This document shows positions 28,605 through 36,281 of a stretch of DNA of 64,000 nucleotides, piece by piece. A program made the position numbers and the translations under genes. Every line of letters starts with the position of its first letter. Position 1 is the stretch's first letter. The stretch lies in contig JAKOPT010000049.1 of assembly GCA_029778715.1 (NCBI GenBank), positions 100,164 to 164,163 on the forward strand. The letters are read 5' to 3'. The notes beneath the pieces are model-generated. The model searched no databases, was not told the DNA's origin, and saw only the letters and a list, made by a program, of their open reading frames with translations. The stretch comes from Actinomycetes bacterium (GTDB lineage: Bacteria > Actinomycetota > Actinomycetes > Actinomycetales > Dermatophilaceae).

Positions 28605-30766
28605 CCCGGTGGGAGGGCGCACCCCCCTACGTGCTGCGGCATCTCCTCGCCCACGGTGCGGACGCGGGCCGTCTCAGCGACCTGGTCGCCGATGTCGACC
28701 TCGTTGCGGCCTACGACCCCGGAAACGTCAAGACAGCCATCCGCTGGGCCCGCCTCGACGGTCCGGCGGCCGCGGTCGGCGCCGCCTACCGCTCGTTGCG
28801 GGCCATCCCCGAGGACGCCCGCGCCCGCGGTCAGGTGATCGCGGCGAACCTCGCCCGGCTGGGGCACGCGGTGCCCACGACGACGCCGTGGCGGGCTCTG
28901 TGGGGCAGCGGTGGGGGACTCTCAGAGCGAGCGGTCGACACCCTGACCGGCCACACCAACTTGGTGTCCGCGGTGGCCTGGACCCGGATCGGCGACCACC
29001 CGGTCGCCGTCACCGGCAGTTGGGATCGCACCGTCCGGGTCTGGGACCTGAGCACCGGGGAGCACCCGAGCACCCTCACCGGCCACACCAACTTGGTGAC
29101 CGCGGTGTCCTGCACCAGGATCGGCGACCACCCGGTCGCCGTCACCGGCAGCGAGGATCGCACCGTCCGGGTCTGGGACCTGAGCACCGGGGAACACCTG
29201 AGCACCTTCACCGGCCACACCGACACGGTGTCCGCGGTGTCCTGCACCAGGATCGGCAACCGCCCGGTCGCCGTCACCGGCAGCGAGGATCACACCGCCC
29301 GGGTCTGGGACCTGCGCACCGGGGAGTACCTGAGCACCCTCACCGGCCACACCGACACGGTGTCCGCGGTGTCCTGCACCAGGATCGGCAACCGCCTGGT
29401 CGCCGTCACCGGCAGCGAGGATGACACCGTCCGGGTCTGGGACCTGCGCACCGGGGAGCACCTGGGCACCCTCACCGGCCACACCGACACGGTGACCGCG
29501 GTGTCCTGCGCCAGGATGGGCAACCGCCTGGTCGCCGTCACCGGCAGCGAGGATCGCACCGCCCGGGTCTGGGACCTGGCCACCGGGGAGCACCTGAGCA
29601 CCCTCACCGGACACAAAGGCACGGTGACCGCGGTGTCCTGCACCAGGATCGGCAACCGCCAGGTCGCCGTCACCGGCAGCGGGGATCACACCGCCCGGGT
29701 CTGGGACCTGCGCACCGGGGAGCACCTGGTCACCCTCACCGGCCACACCAACTTGGTGTCCGCGGTGGCCTGCACCAGGATCGGCAACCGCCCGGTCGCC
29801 GTCACCGGCAGTTGGGATCAGACCGCCCGGGTCTGGGACCTGAGCACCGGGGAGCACCTGAGCACCCGCACCGCCCACGAAGGCACGGTGGAAGCGGTGG
29901 CGTGCACTAGGATTGACACCCGCCCAGTCGCCGTCACCGGCAGCGAGGATGACACCGTCCGGGTCTGGGACCTGCGCACCGGGGAGCACCTGGGCACCCT
30001 CACCGGCCACACCAACTTGGTGTCCGCGGTGGCGTGCACCAGGATCGGCAACCGCCTGGTCGCCGTCACCGGCAGCTGGGATCACACCGCCCGGGTCTGG
30101 GACCTGCGCACCGGGGAGCACTTGAGCACCCTCACCGCCCACGAAGGCACGGTGGAAGCGGTGGCGTGCACTAGGATCGGCGACCGCCCCGTCGCCGTCA
30201 CCGGCAGCGGGGATGACACCGTCCGGGTCTGGGACCTGCGCACCGGGGAACACCTGGGCACCCTCACCGGCCACACCAACTTGGTGTCCGCGGTGTCCTG
30301 CACCAGGATCGGCAACCGCCTGGTCGCCGTCACCGGCAGCTGGGATCACACCGCCCGGGTCTGGGACCTGCGCACCGGGGAACACCTGAGCACCCTCAGC
30401 GACCACACCAACTTGGTGTCCGCGGTGTCCTGCACCAGGATCGGCAACCGCCCGGTCGCCGTCACCGGCAGCGAGGATCACACCGCCCGGGTCTGGGACC
30501 TGCGCACCGGGGAACACCTGAGCACCCTCACCGGCCACACCGACACGGTGACCGCGGTGGCCTGCACCCGCATCGGCAACCGACCGGTCGCCGTCACCGG
30601 CAGCGAGGATCACACCGCCCGGGTCTGGGACCTGATCACCGGCGCCGAGGACGACGAGTCGCCGCTAACCATGCCGGACCCCGTGCGGGCCCTCGCGGCA
30701 TACGATGGGCTCCTCATCGTGGGGACCGGGGTCGACATCATCGCCTACGCCTGGACCGGACCATGA
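28601..30766 (+). CDS. WD40 repeat protein, putative sensor subunit
   Basis: 721 residues. Residues 1-114 are helical (PYVLRHLLAHGADAGRLSDL) and resemble the segment that follows the winged helix in single-chain STAND proteins. From residue 115 come thirteen 44-residue WD40 blades of near-identical sequence (pattern LTGHTxxVxAV...VAVTGSxDxTxRVWDL.TGEH) and a degenerate 14th blade (VRALAAYDGLLIVGTG to the end). Fourteen blades fit two seven-bladed propellers. Differences between blades concentrate at blade positions 5-7, 9, 17-20, 27 and 29. The start overlaps the caspase gene by 4 nt and the stop overlaps the hydrolase gene by 4 nt, so the three proteins are probably made together. Confidence 0.9.
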   Translation: MTRWEGAPPYVLRHLLAHGADAGRLSDLVADVDLVAAYDPGNVKTAIRWARLDGPAAAVGAAYRSLRAIPEDARARGQVIAANLARLGHAVPTTTPWRALWGSGGGLSERAVDTLTGHTNLVSAVAWTRIGDHPVAVTGSWDRTVRVWDLSTGEHPSTLTGHTNLVTAVSCTRIGDHPVAVTGSEDRTVRVWDLSTGEHLSTFTGHTDTVSAVSCTRIGNRPVAVTGSEDHTARVWDLRTGEYLSTLTGHTDTVSAVSCTRIGNRLVAVTGSEDDTVRVWDLRTGEHLGTLTGHTDTVTAVSCARMGNRLVAVTGSEDRTARVWDLATGEHLSTLTGHKGTVTAVSCTRIGNRQVAVTGSGDHTARVWDLRTGEHLVTLTGHTNLVSAVACTRIGNRPVAVTGSWDQTARVWDLSTGEHLSTRTAHEGTVEAVACTRIDTRPVAVTGSEDDTVRVWDLRTGEHLGTLTGHTNLVSAVACTRIGNRLVAVTGSWDHTARVWDLRTGEHLSTLTAHEGTVEAVACTRIGDRPVAVTGSGDDTVRVWDLRTGEHLGTLTGHTNLVSAVSCTRIGNRLVAVTGSWDHTARVWDLRTGEHLSTLSDHTNLVSAVSCTRIGNRPVAVTGSEDHTARVWDLRTGEHLSTLTGHTDTVTAVACTRIGNRPVAVTGSEDHTARVWDLITGAEDDESPLTMPDPVRALAAYDGLLIVGTGVDIIAYAWTGP
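28943..30658 (+). repeat. Thirteen tandem 132-bp coding repeats (WD40 array)
   Basis: Repeat n begins at 28943 + 132(n-1); all keep frame and length. Stretches such as GTCGCCGTCACCGGCAG recur unchanged in nearly every unit, including silent positions, so the array is homogenised at DNA level. Units 8-9 and 10-11 are nearly the same two-unit block (EGTVEAV followed by TNLVSAV), suggesting a 264-bp duplication. Units 2 and 3 and the last units differ mostly at a few codons. Confidence 0.95.
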
Positions 30767-31578
30767 GCACCCTCCTCGGCATTCACGGGGTCTGGCAATA
30801 CCACCGCGACCGGACGGCGGATGTGCTCGCCGGGATGTGGCGTGGGTATCTCCAGGAGGGGGTCCGCCCGGTGCGAGAGGTCGACCTCGCGGCGGTCTAT
30901 TACTCGCCGCTGCTGCGAGACCAGGGCACGCCCCAAGGCACCGATGACGAGGTGCCCGACGCACTCGCGGGCGACGTCGACGCTTGGCTGCGCGCACTCG
31001 GCGCGCCCAACCCGACGATGCACGGCGCCGTCGCGACCGGTCGGCTTCGGGACGGCATCGCCTGGGTGGCGCAGCGGTACGGCCTGGACCAGAAGCTCAC
31101 CCGGCTCTTCGTCCGGGCGTTCTTTGCGGAGGTGGCCCGCTACCTCGACCCGCTCGACCGCACCCGCCACGACGCCGTGCTCGGTGAGGTGCTCCACGCT
31201 CTGCACACTCATCGCCCACGCGTTGTCGTCGCCCACTCCCTCGGCAGCGTCGTCGCGTTCGAGGCGTTGCATGCCGATCCCGGCGTCGAGGTGGAACTGC
31301 TTCTCACGCTCGGGTCCCCGCTCGGGATGCCCGACGTCGTCCTCGACAAACTCGACCCGGGGCCCGTTGCGGGCCGCCTCACGAAACCGCCGGGCGTGCG
31401 CCGCTGGGTCAATGTCGCCGACCGCGGCGACATCATCGCGATCCCGCGCCCCCTGTCGAGCGTCGTCGACGGTATCGACGTGGACCTCGAGCCATCCATC
31501 CACGCCTTCGACTTCCACCAGGCGCGCAACTATTTGCGCAATCCGACCACGGTCGCTGCGCTGGCCCCCTACCTATGA
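30763..31578 (+). CDS. Alpha/beta hydrolase, putative effector
   Basis: 271-residue lipase-like hydrolase, last gene of the caspase/WD40 operon (ATGA overlap). Oxyanion segment LLGIHGVWQ at the N-terminus; nucleophile Ser159 in VVVAHSLGSVVAF (AxSxG rather than GxSxG); acid probably D220 or D223 in NVADRGDIIA; His247 or His252 in SIHAFDFHQARNYL. No signal peptide or membrane helix is seen, so it should act in the cytoplasm. It could attack lipids or another ester and might be the toxic output of the system, or be processed by the caspase; both are inference. Confidence 0.78.
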   Translation: MSTLLGIHGVWQYHRDRTADVLAGMWRGYLQEGVRPVREVDLAAVYYSPLLRDQGTPQGTDDEVPDALAGDVDAWLRALGAPNPTMHGAVATGRLRDGIAWVAQRYGLDQKLTRLFVRAFFAEVARYLDPLDRTRHDAVLGEVLHALHTHRPRVVVAHSLGSVVAFEALHADPGVEVELLLTLGSPLGMPDVVLDKLDPGPVAGRLTKPPGVRRWVNVADRGDIIAIPRPLSSVVDGIDVDLEPSIHAFDFHQARNYLRNPTTVAALAPYL

Positions 31579-31599
31579 GCCCGGCGCATGCCCGACGGG

Positions 31600-32964
31600 T
31601 CAGCCGCCGAGTTTGATGGGGTTGACGACGTCGGCATACATGAGCAGGACCGACATCGCGATGAGGACGATCGAGACGGCATACGCGATCGGCATCCCCT
31701 TGGCGACGTCGACGTAGGCCGGGGCGGGGCGGCCGCGGAGCCGGGCCCACTGCCGCTTGAGCCCCTCCCAGAGGGCCCCGGCGACGTGCCCGCCGTCGAA
31801 GGGCAGCATGGGGATGAGGTTGAAGACGAAGAGCATGAGGTTGAGCGAGGCGATCAGGCCGACGAGGAACCAGGCCTTGTCGGCGGCGTTGCGACCGATG
31901 AGCAGGTCGAGTTTGCCCGCGCTCACCTCACCGGCGACCCGGCCGACGCCGACGACCGACATCGGGGAGTCGACGGCGCGTTCCTGCTGACCGAAGGCCG
32001 CCTGCCACACCCCGACGAGTTTCTGCGGGATGGCGACGATTGCTCCAGCGGTGCGCCACACGCCGTCGGCGAGCACCCCGGGCACGGTCGTGATCGACTG
32101 GGGGACATAGACGGTCGGGGCGGTCATCGAGACGCCGACGAACCCGGCCGTCGTAGTCACGAGGTTGCCCGCGGCGTCGCGCTGCGGGTGACCCTGGGCG
32201 TCGAGGGCGGCGACGGTGTTGGCGATCGGGGTCAGCGTGACCTGGCGCCGCTCACCCTGACGCTCGATGACGACCTCGGTGGGTTGACCGACGCGGGGCC
32301 GGATAAGGCGGGCCACGTCGCCGGTGACGCGGACCGGGGACCCGTCGATGCTCACGATCGTGTCCATCGGCGCCAGCCCGGCCGCGGCGGCCGGGGTGCC
32401 GGGGCGGCCCGCGCACGACGGGGTGGCCGTGGCCTCGGTCACCGGGACCACGCACTGGGCGACGCTGGTGACGAGGGCGCCCTCCCCGGGGGTCGCGGCG
32501 CCGTGCAGGGTGATGACGCCGGTGAGCAGAACCGCGGCGATGAGGAGGTTCATGACCGGGCCGCCGAGCATGACGGCCAACTTGCGTGGGGTGCTCAGTT
32601 TGTAGAAGACCCGGTGGTCGTCACCGGGGAGCAACTCCTCGGCGGCGGCCTTGCGGGCGTCGTCGGCGAGCGCGCGAAAGCGCCCCGTGCTCGACGTCCG
32701 CACCGTGCCCGGCGCATCGTCGGGCTGCGGCGGGAACATCCCGATCATCCGGACATAGCCCCCGAGCGGGATGAGTTTGAGACCGTATTCGGTCTCGCCC
32801 CGCCGACGCGACCACACCGTCGGCCCGAACCCCACCATGTACTGGGTGACCCGCACCCCGAACCGTTTCGCCGGCAGCAGGTGCCCCACCTCGTGGAGCG
32901 CGATGGAGGCCCCCACCCCGAACGCCGCGGCGAGGACGCCCACGGCATACCAGACCCAACTCAC
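31600..32964 (-). CDS. rseP: Site-2 intramembrane metalloprotease (RseP/Rip1 family)
   Basis: Zinc protease that cleaves membrane anti-sigma factors and other substrates within the bilayer. HEVGH zinc motif at residues 24-28 in the first membrane helix (SIALHEVGHLLPAKRFG), a PDZ domain in the middle (AAAAGLAPMDTIVSIDGSPV), and the second active-site motif NLIPMLPFDGGH near the C-terminus. Four membrane segments. 454 residues from GTG 32964, 2 nt after the dxr stop. Its stop faces the hydrolase gene of the caspase operon at 21 nt. Confidence 0.94.
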   Translation of the reverse strand: MSWVWYAVGVLAAAFGVGASIALHEVGHLLPAKRFGVRVTQYMVGFGPTVWSRRRGETEYGLKLIPLGGYVRMIGMFPPQPDDAPGTVRTSSTGRFRALADDARKAAAEELLPGDDHRVFYKLSTPRKLAVMLGGPVMNLLIAAVLLTGVITLHGAATPGEGALVTSVAQCVVPVTEATATPSCAGRPGTPAAAAGLAPMDTIVSIDGSPVRVTGDVARLIRPRVGQPTEVVIERQGERRQVTLTPIANTVAALDAQGHPQRDAAGNLVTTTAGFVGVSMTAPTVYVPQSITTVPGVLADGVWRTAGAIVAIPQKLVGVWQAAFGQQERAVDSPMSVVGVGRVAGEVSAGKLDLLIGRNAADKAWFLVGLIASLNLMLFVFNLIPMLPFDGGHVAGALWEGLKRQWARLRGRPAPAYVDVAKGMPIAYAVSIVLIAMSVLLMYADVVNPIKLGG

Positions 32965-32966
32965 CC

Positions 32967-34184
32967 CTACTCCTTCCCGGCCGGGCCCGCCCCGGCGATC
33001 ACCGCAGCGGCGTGCGCGCGCGCCCAGGCGTCGGCACGCAGCACCCCCTCAACGCTCGAAGCGTCGTGTCTGCTCCCGTCGTGCGCCTCGACGACCCGCG
33101 CGACCGTGTCGACGATGGCGAGGAACCCGATCCGCCCCTCGTGGAACGCCGCGACCGCGACCTCGTTGGCCGCGTTGTAGACCGCCGGATAGGTGCCGCC
33201 GGCCTCCCCCACCTGCCGGGCCAGCCGCACCGCCGGGAACGCCTCGTCGTCGAGGGGGTGGAAGTCCCACGACTGGGCGATCGACCAGTCGCACGGCACG
33301 TCGATATCGGGCAACCGCTCCGGCCACGACAGCCCCAACGCGATCGGGACGAGCATCCGCGGCGGCCCCATCTGGGCGATCGTCGACCCGTCGTGGAACT
33401 CGACCATCGAGTGAATCCACTGCTGCGGGTGGACGACGACGTCGATGGCCGCGAACGGCACGTCGAAGAGCAGGTGCGCCTCGATGACCTCCAGGCCCTT
33501 GTTGACCAGGGTCGCCGAGTTCGTCGTGATGACGGTGCCCATGGCGTAGTTGGGGTGGGCCAGGGCCTGGGCAGGTGTGACATCGCGCAGTTGCGCGCGG
33601 CTGCGCCCCCGGAACGGTCCCCCGCTCGCGGTGACGACCAGGCGGCGCACCTCGGCGCGCCGCCCGCCGCGCAAGGACTGAGCGATCGCCGAGTGCTCGG
33701 AATCGACGGGGACAAGTTGGCCGGGCCCGGCGGCCGCCGTGACGAGGTCACCGCCGATGATGAGGGACTCCTTGTTGGCCAGGGCGAGCGTGGCCCCCGA
33801 CGCCAGCGCCGCGAGCGTGGGCCGCAGCCCGATGGCCCCGGTGATGCCGTTGAGGACGACATCGGCCCCCACCCCGGCCGCGGTCACCGCCGCCTCGTCC
33901 CCGACGACGATGTCGGGGGTGTATGCCGCGTGCCCGGCGGCCGCGGCATACGCACCGATCGCCTCCCGCAGGTCGGTCACCGAGCCGGCGGCGGCGGCGA
34001 CGAGCGGCGCCCGGGTCGCGACGGCCTGGCGGGCGAGCAGGTCGAGATTGCCGCCCGCGGACAGCGCGACCACCTCGAACCGCCCCGGATGGGCGGCGAT
34101 CACCTGCAGCGCTTGGGTACCGATCGACCCGGTCGAGCCGAGGAGGGAGACGGTGCGCACGTTCACCCCGGCATTGTCCCCCAC
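32967..34184 (-). CDS. dxr: 1-deoxy-D-xylulose 5-phosphate reductoisomerase
   Basis: Second step of the MEP pathway. NADPH loop [14 protein letters not shown], active-site segments [25 protein letters not shown] and [10 protein letters not shown], and the C-terminal [18 protein letters not shown]. 405 residues. It contains an inverted octamer pair (33921 GTATGCCG, 33943 CGGCATAC) that encodes an Ala-rich insert [16 protein letters not shown] 34184 has GTGGGGG upstream; GTG 34166 is an alternative. Confidence 0.95.
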   Translation of the reverse strand: MGDNAGVNVRTVSLLGSTGSIGTQALQVIAAHPGRFEVVALSAGGNLDLLARQAVATRAPLVAAAAGSVTDLREAIGAYAAAAGHAAYTPDIVVGDEAAVTAAGVGADVVLNGITGAIGLRPTLAALASGATLALANKESLIIGGDLVTAAAGPGQLVPVDSEHSAIAQSLRGGRRAEVRRLVVTASGGPFRGRSRAQLRDVTPAQALAHPNYAMGTVITTNSATLVNKGLEVIEAHLLFDVPFAAIDVVVHPQQWIHSMVEFHDGSTIAQMGPPRMLVPIALGLSWPERLPDIDVPCDWSIAQSWDFHPLDDEAFPAVRLARQVGEAGGTYPAVYNAANEVAVAAFHEGRIGFLAIVDTVARVVEAHDGSRHDASSVEGVLRADAWARAHAAAVIAGAGPAGKE

Positions 34185-34202
34185 CGCTGCGACAGTCCCT
34201 CG

Positions 34203-34544
34203 TCAGCCGCCGATCACGGTGACGTGGAGGTCGGGATGGGCGCGAGCGACCGTGCGCAGCACGCCGATCACCCCGCGATAGGACGTCTCGTCGGCCTGCC
34301 GCAGCCGCTCCAACCCCACGACGATGAGGTCGGCCGGGCCGGCGGCGGCAACCTCGTCCAGGGCATCGGCGAGCGCGTCGAGGTTGTGGCCGAACCATTC
34401 CGGCAGGTCGAGGGCCGTCGCGAAGGCCCGCAGCGTCGCCGCCTTGGTCCGGCTCGCCGTCACGACCGTGGCCGGTCGGCCGGCGTCACGGGCCCGGGCG
34501 GCAAGGGCCTGCGGATCGGTGCCACCAGGAGCGAACCGCATCAC
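34203..34544 (-). CDS. Barstar-family ribonuclease inhibitor
   Basis: 113-residue predicted antidote to the RNase encoded immediately upstream. The barstar core is visible: LDLPEWFGHNLDALADALDEV, with the acidic helix that plugs the RNase active site, followed by LIVVGLERLRQ. The gene overlaps the RNase stop by 4 nt (ATGATG), so inhibitor translation is tied to RNase translation. No signal peptide, so it protects the cytoplasm. Confidence 0.88.
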   Translation of the reverse strand: MMRFAPGGTDPQALAARARDAGRPATVVTASRTKAATLRAFATALDLPEWFGHNLDALADALDEVAAAGPADLIVVGLERLRQADETSYRGVIGVLRTVARAHPDLHVTVIGG

Positions 34545-35080
34545 CGGCCCTCCTCGATCTGCTGGAACGAGGCGTAATGGTCGGCGGTGTAGTAGCGGTC
34601 GCCGTCGGCCCCGGCGATGATCCGCCGCGGCCCCCGGTCCCCCGAGCCGGGGGTGACGACGGTGTATTCGCGGTAATACCCGCGCTGATGCTTGGGCAGC
34701 AGCCCCTCGAGGTTGCCGAAGACGCCGTCGTCCTGGCTGTAGGGGTAGGGCCCGCCGGCCCGGATGAGGGAGAGGGTATGCCGCGCCTGCGCCGGCAGGG
34801 CCGACTCGGCGATGGCCGAGAGGCCACTATCCGGAGTGGCCCGGGCCGCGCCGGGGGTGCGGACCGGCTTGGCCGCGGATGACCCCGCCGACGCTCCCGC
34901 CCGGGCCGGTGCCGAATGGGACGTGCCCGTCGAGGCCCCCGCCGTCGCCGACTTCCCGGTCGAGGTGCCCCGTGTCACCCACCAGGCCGCGGCGAGGACC
35001 ACGACGATGACGAGCAGGGTCAGCCCCTTGGCGGCGGGCGACATCCGGGTGACTCGAGGCGGTGTGGGCACGGGCCTCAT
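34541..35080 (-). CDS. Exported or membrane-anchored barnase/RNase Sa-type ribonuclease
   Basis: Guanyl-specific RNase (N1/T1 superfamily). Residues about 13-35 form a hydrophobic signal or anchor (GLTLLVIVVVLAAAWWV). A roughly 60-residue Ala/Ser/Thr/Pro linker follows, then the catalytic domain: IRAGGPYPYSQDDGVFGNLE, catalytic Glu in YYREYTVVTPG, Arg in RGPRRIIAG and His in YYTADHYASF. 179 residues. It overlaps the preceding lipoprotein gene and the barstar gene by 4 nt each. Role: an interbacterial or nutritional secreted RNase, by family analogy. Confidence 0.87.
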   Translation of the reverse strand: MRPVPTPPRVTRMSPAAKGLTLLVIVVVLAAAWWVTRGTSTGKSATAGASTGTSHSAPARAGASAGSSAAKPVRTPGAARATPDSGLSAIAESALPAQARHTLSLIRAGGPYPYSQDDGVFGNLEGLLPKHQRGYYREYTVVTPGSGDRGPRRIIAGADGDRYYTADHYASFQQIEEGR

Positions 35081-36273
35081 TGTGCCGGTTGCCAGAAGAC
35101 GATCCCCAAGCACAGGTCGTCGGGCGCCCCCGCGCCCCAGAGGACATACTGCTCCGGCTGCCGGCGGGTGGCCGGCGCGGCATCGCGCAGCGCCTGGTCG
35201 TGGGTACACGTCACCGTCATCGACTGCCCGGCCGCCACGCTCACCGGGTCGTCGAGGGTGCGGGGCCGGGCCTCGGTGAGGTCCCACACCGGGATGTCGA
35301 GGACCCGGGTGGCCGCCGCCGACCCCTTGTCGACATCGATGGAGATCGACCGCCCCAGCACCGACATCGCCCCGGTGACGGCCCGGACGACGATCGGGTG
35401 GCTCAGGGCGCGCGCGCACCGCTGCGTGGGCCCGGCCTCGACCGGCCCGCACGGCCCATGGAGCAGGTCGGCGCTCGCCGGCGCTCCCCGCAGGCGCGCC
35501 CGCACCTCGGCGACCGACGCGTCCCGCCGGCACAACTCCCCGGCCACCCCGGGCCGGCAGGGCAACTCGACCGGGGCCGCGAGCAGCAGCGCATGCACCG
35601 CTTGCGCGCCGGCCGGACTGAGCCGCAGCCGCACGAGCGACTGGTCGGACCCCGGCCCCGCGTCGGCGGCATACCGGATCTGGACGAGCAGCCGCCCCCC
35701 GGCCGCCAACGGCACCCCAAGCTTGGGCCCGAACAGCGATTCTCCGCTCCCGGGTACCCAACTGGCGAGCCAGTCCGTGTCGTCGAGGTCGCCACCGACG
35801 ACCCGGGCGTCCAGCGCATCCGGGCATGACCAGCCGGCTCCCGGGTCGGAGGCATCCTGGGCCTGGGCCCGGCTCACCGCACCCGGGGCGACCGTGAACA
35901 CGAAGACCTGGCGCACGAGGTTGGGGTTGCCGGGAATGACGGTGACGCCCGCGACCAGGGCGTCCGCGCCCACCCCGGGGTCGAGGAGGAAGCACCGGGT
36001 GTCCTCGCTGCCCGCGCTCTTGGGGGTCGGGGTGTATGCCGCGGGCGTGCGCACCTCGATGAACCGCTCCCCGTCGCGCAGCGGCGTCTGCGGCAGCGGC
36101 GCAGTGACGTTCGCGCCGTGGGCTCCATGGCCGTCCTGCCCGGCGAGGTTGGGCGGCAACGGTCCCGACGAACACGCGGCCAGGAGGGCGACGGCGAGCG
36201 CCGCAAGCCCGATCAGCGCCCGCCGGGCCGGCCGCGTGCGGTGGGCCGGGCGGGAGGGGCGGCGGCGCGGCAT
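35077..36273 (-). CDS. Lipoprotein resembling copper monooxygenase (PHM/DBH-like), copper ligands lost
   Basis: 398 residues. Basic N-terminus, hydrophobic stretch and lipobox LAAC (Cys 35). The domain CFLLDPGVGADALVAGVTV...GNPNLVRQVFVF...GAGWSCPD...GGRLLVQIRY follows the plan of copper type II ascorbate-dependent monooxygenases. However, the usual HH pair reads RQ (NLVRQVF) and the His of QVHY reads Arg (VQIRY). It is therefore probably not an active copper oxygenase but a binding or structural relative. The stop overlaps the RNase gene start (ATGA). The first in-frame start after the upstream rlmN stop, 36273, was used. Confidence 0.6.
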   Translation of the reverse strand: MPRRRPSRPAHRTRPARRALIGLAALAVALLAACSSGPLPPNLAGQDGHGAHGANVTAPLPQTPLRDGERFIEVRTPAAYTPTPKSAGSEDTRCFLLDPGVGADALVAGVTVIPGNPNLVRQVFVFTVAPGAVSRAQAQDASDPGAGWSCPDALDARVVGGDLDDTDWLASWVPGSGESLFGPKLGVPLAAGGRLLVQIRYAADAGPGSDQSLVRLRLSPAGAQAVHALLLAAPVELPCRPGVAGELCRRDASVAEVRARLRGAPASADLLHGPCGPVEAGPTQRCARALSHPIVVRAVTGAMSVLGRSISIDVDKGSAAATRVLDIPVWDLTEARPRTLDDPVSVAAGQSMTVTCTHDQALRDAAPATRRQPEQYVLWGAGAPDDLCLGIVFWQPAQ

Positions 36274-36281
36274 ACCGCGCC

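Noticed and set aside
28590..28605. Programmed frameshift joining caspase/NTPase and WD40 chains
   Set aside because: No slippery heptamer at the overlap; a normal ATGA restart explains it.
28922..30613. Long minus-strand frame of 563 codons opposite the WD40 array
   Set aside because: It mirrors the 132-bp repeat and has no start or motif support; the plus strand encodes proper WD40 blades.
26598..31578. Mobile element carrying the caspase cassette
   Set aside because: No transposase, integrase or terminal repeats were found at the borders.
34541..36175. One long minus-strand frame covering the RNase and the lipoprotein region as a single 544-codon protein
   Set aside because: The upstream part is the wrong frame of the lipoprotein gene (Arg/Gly-rich); the RNase has its own ATG at 35080 followed by a signal segment.
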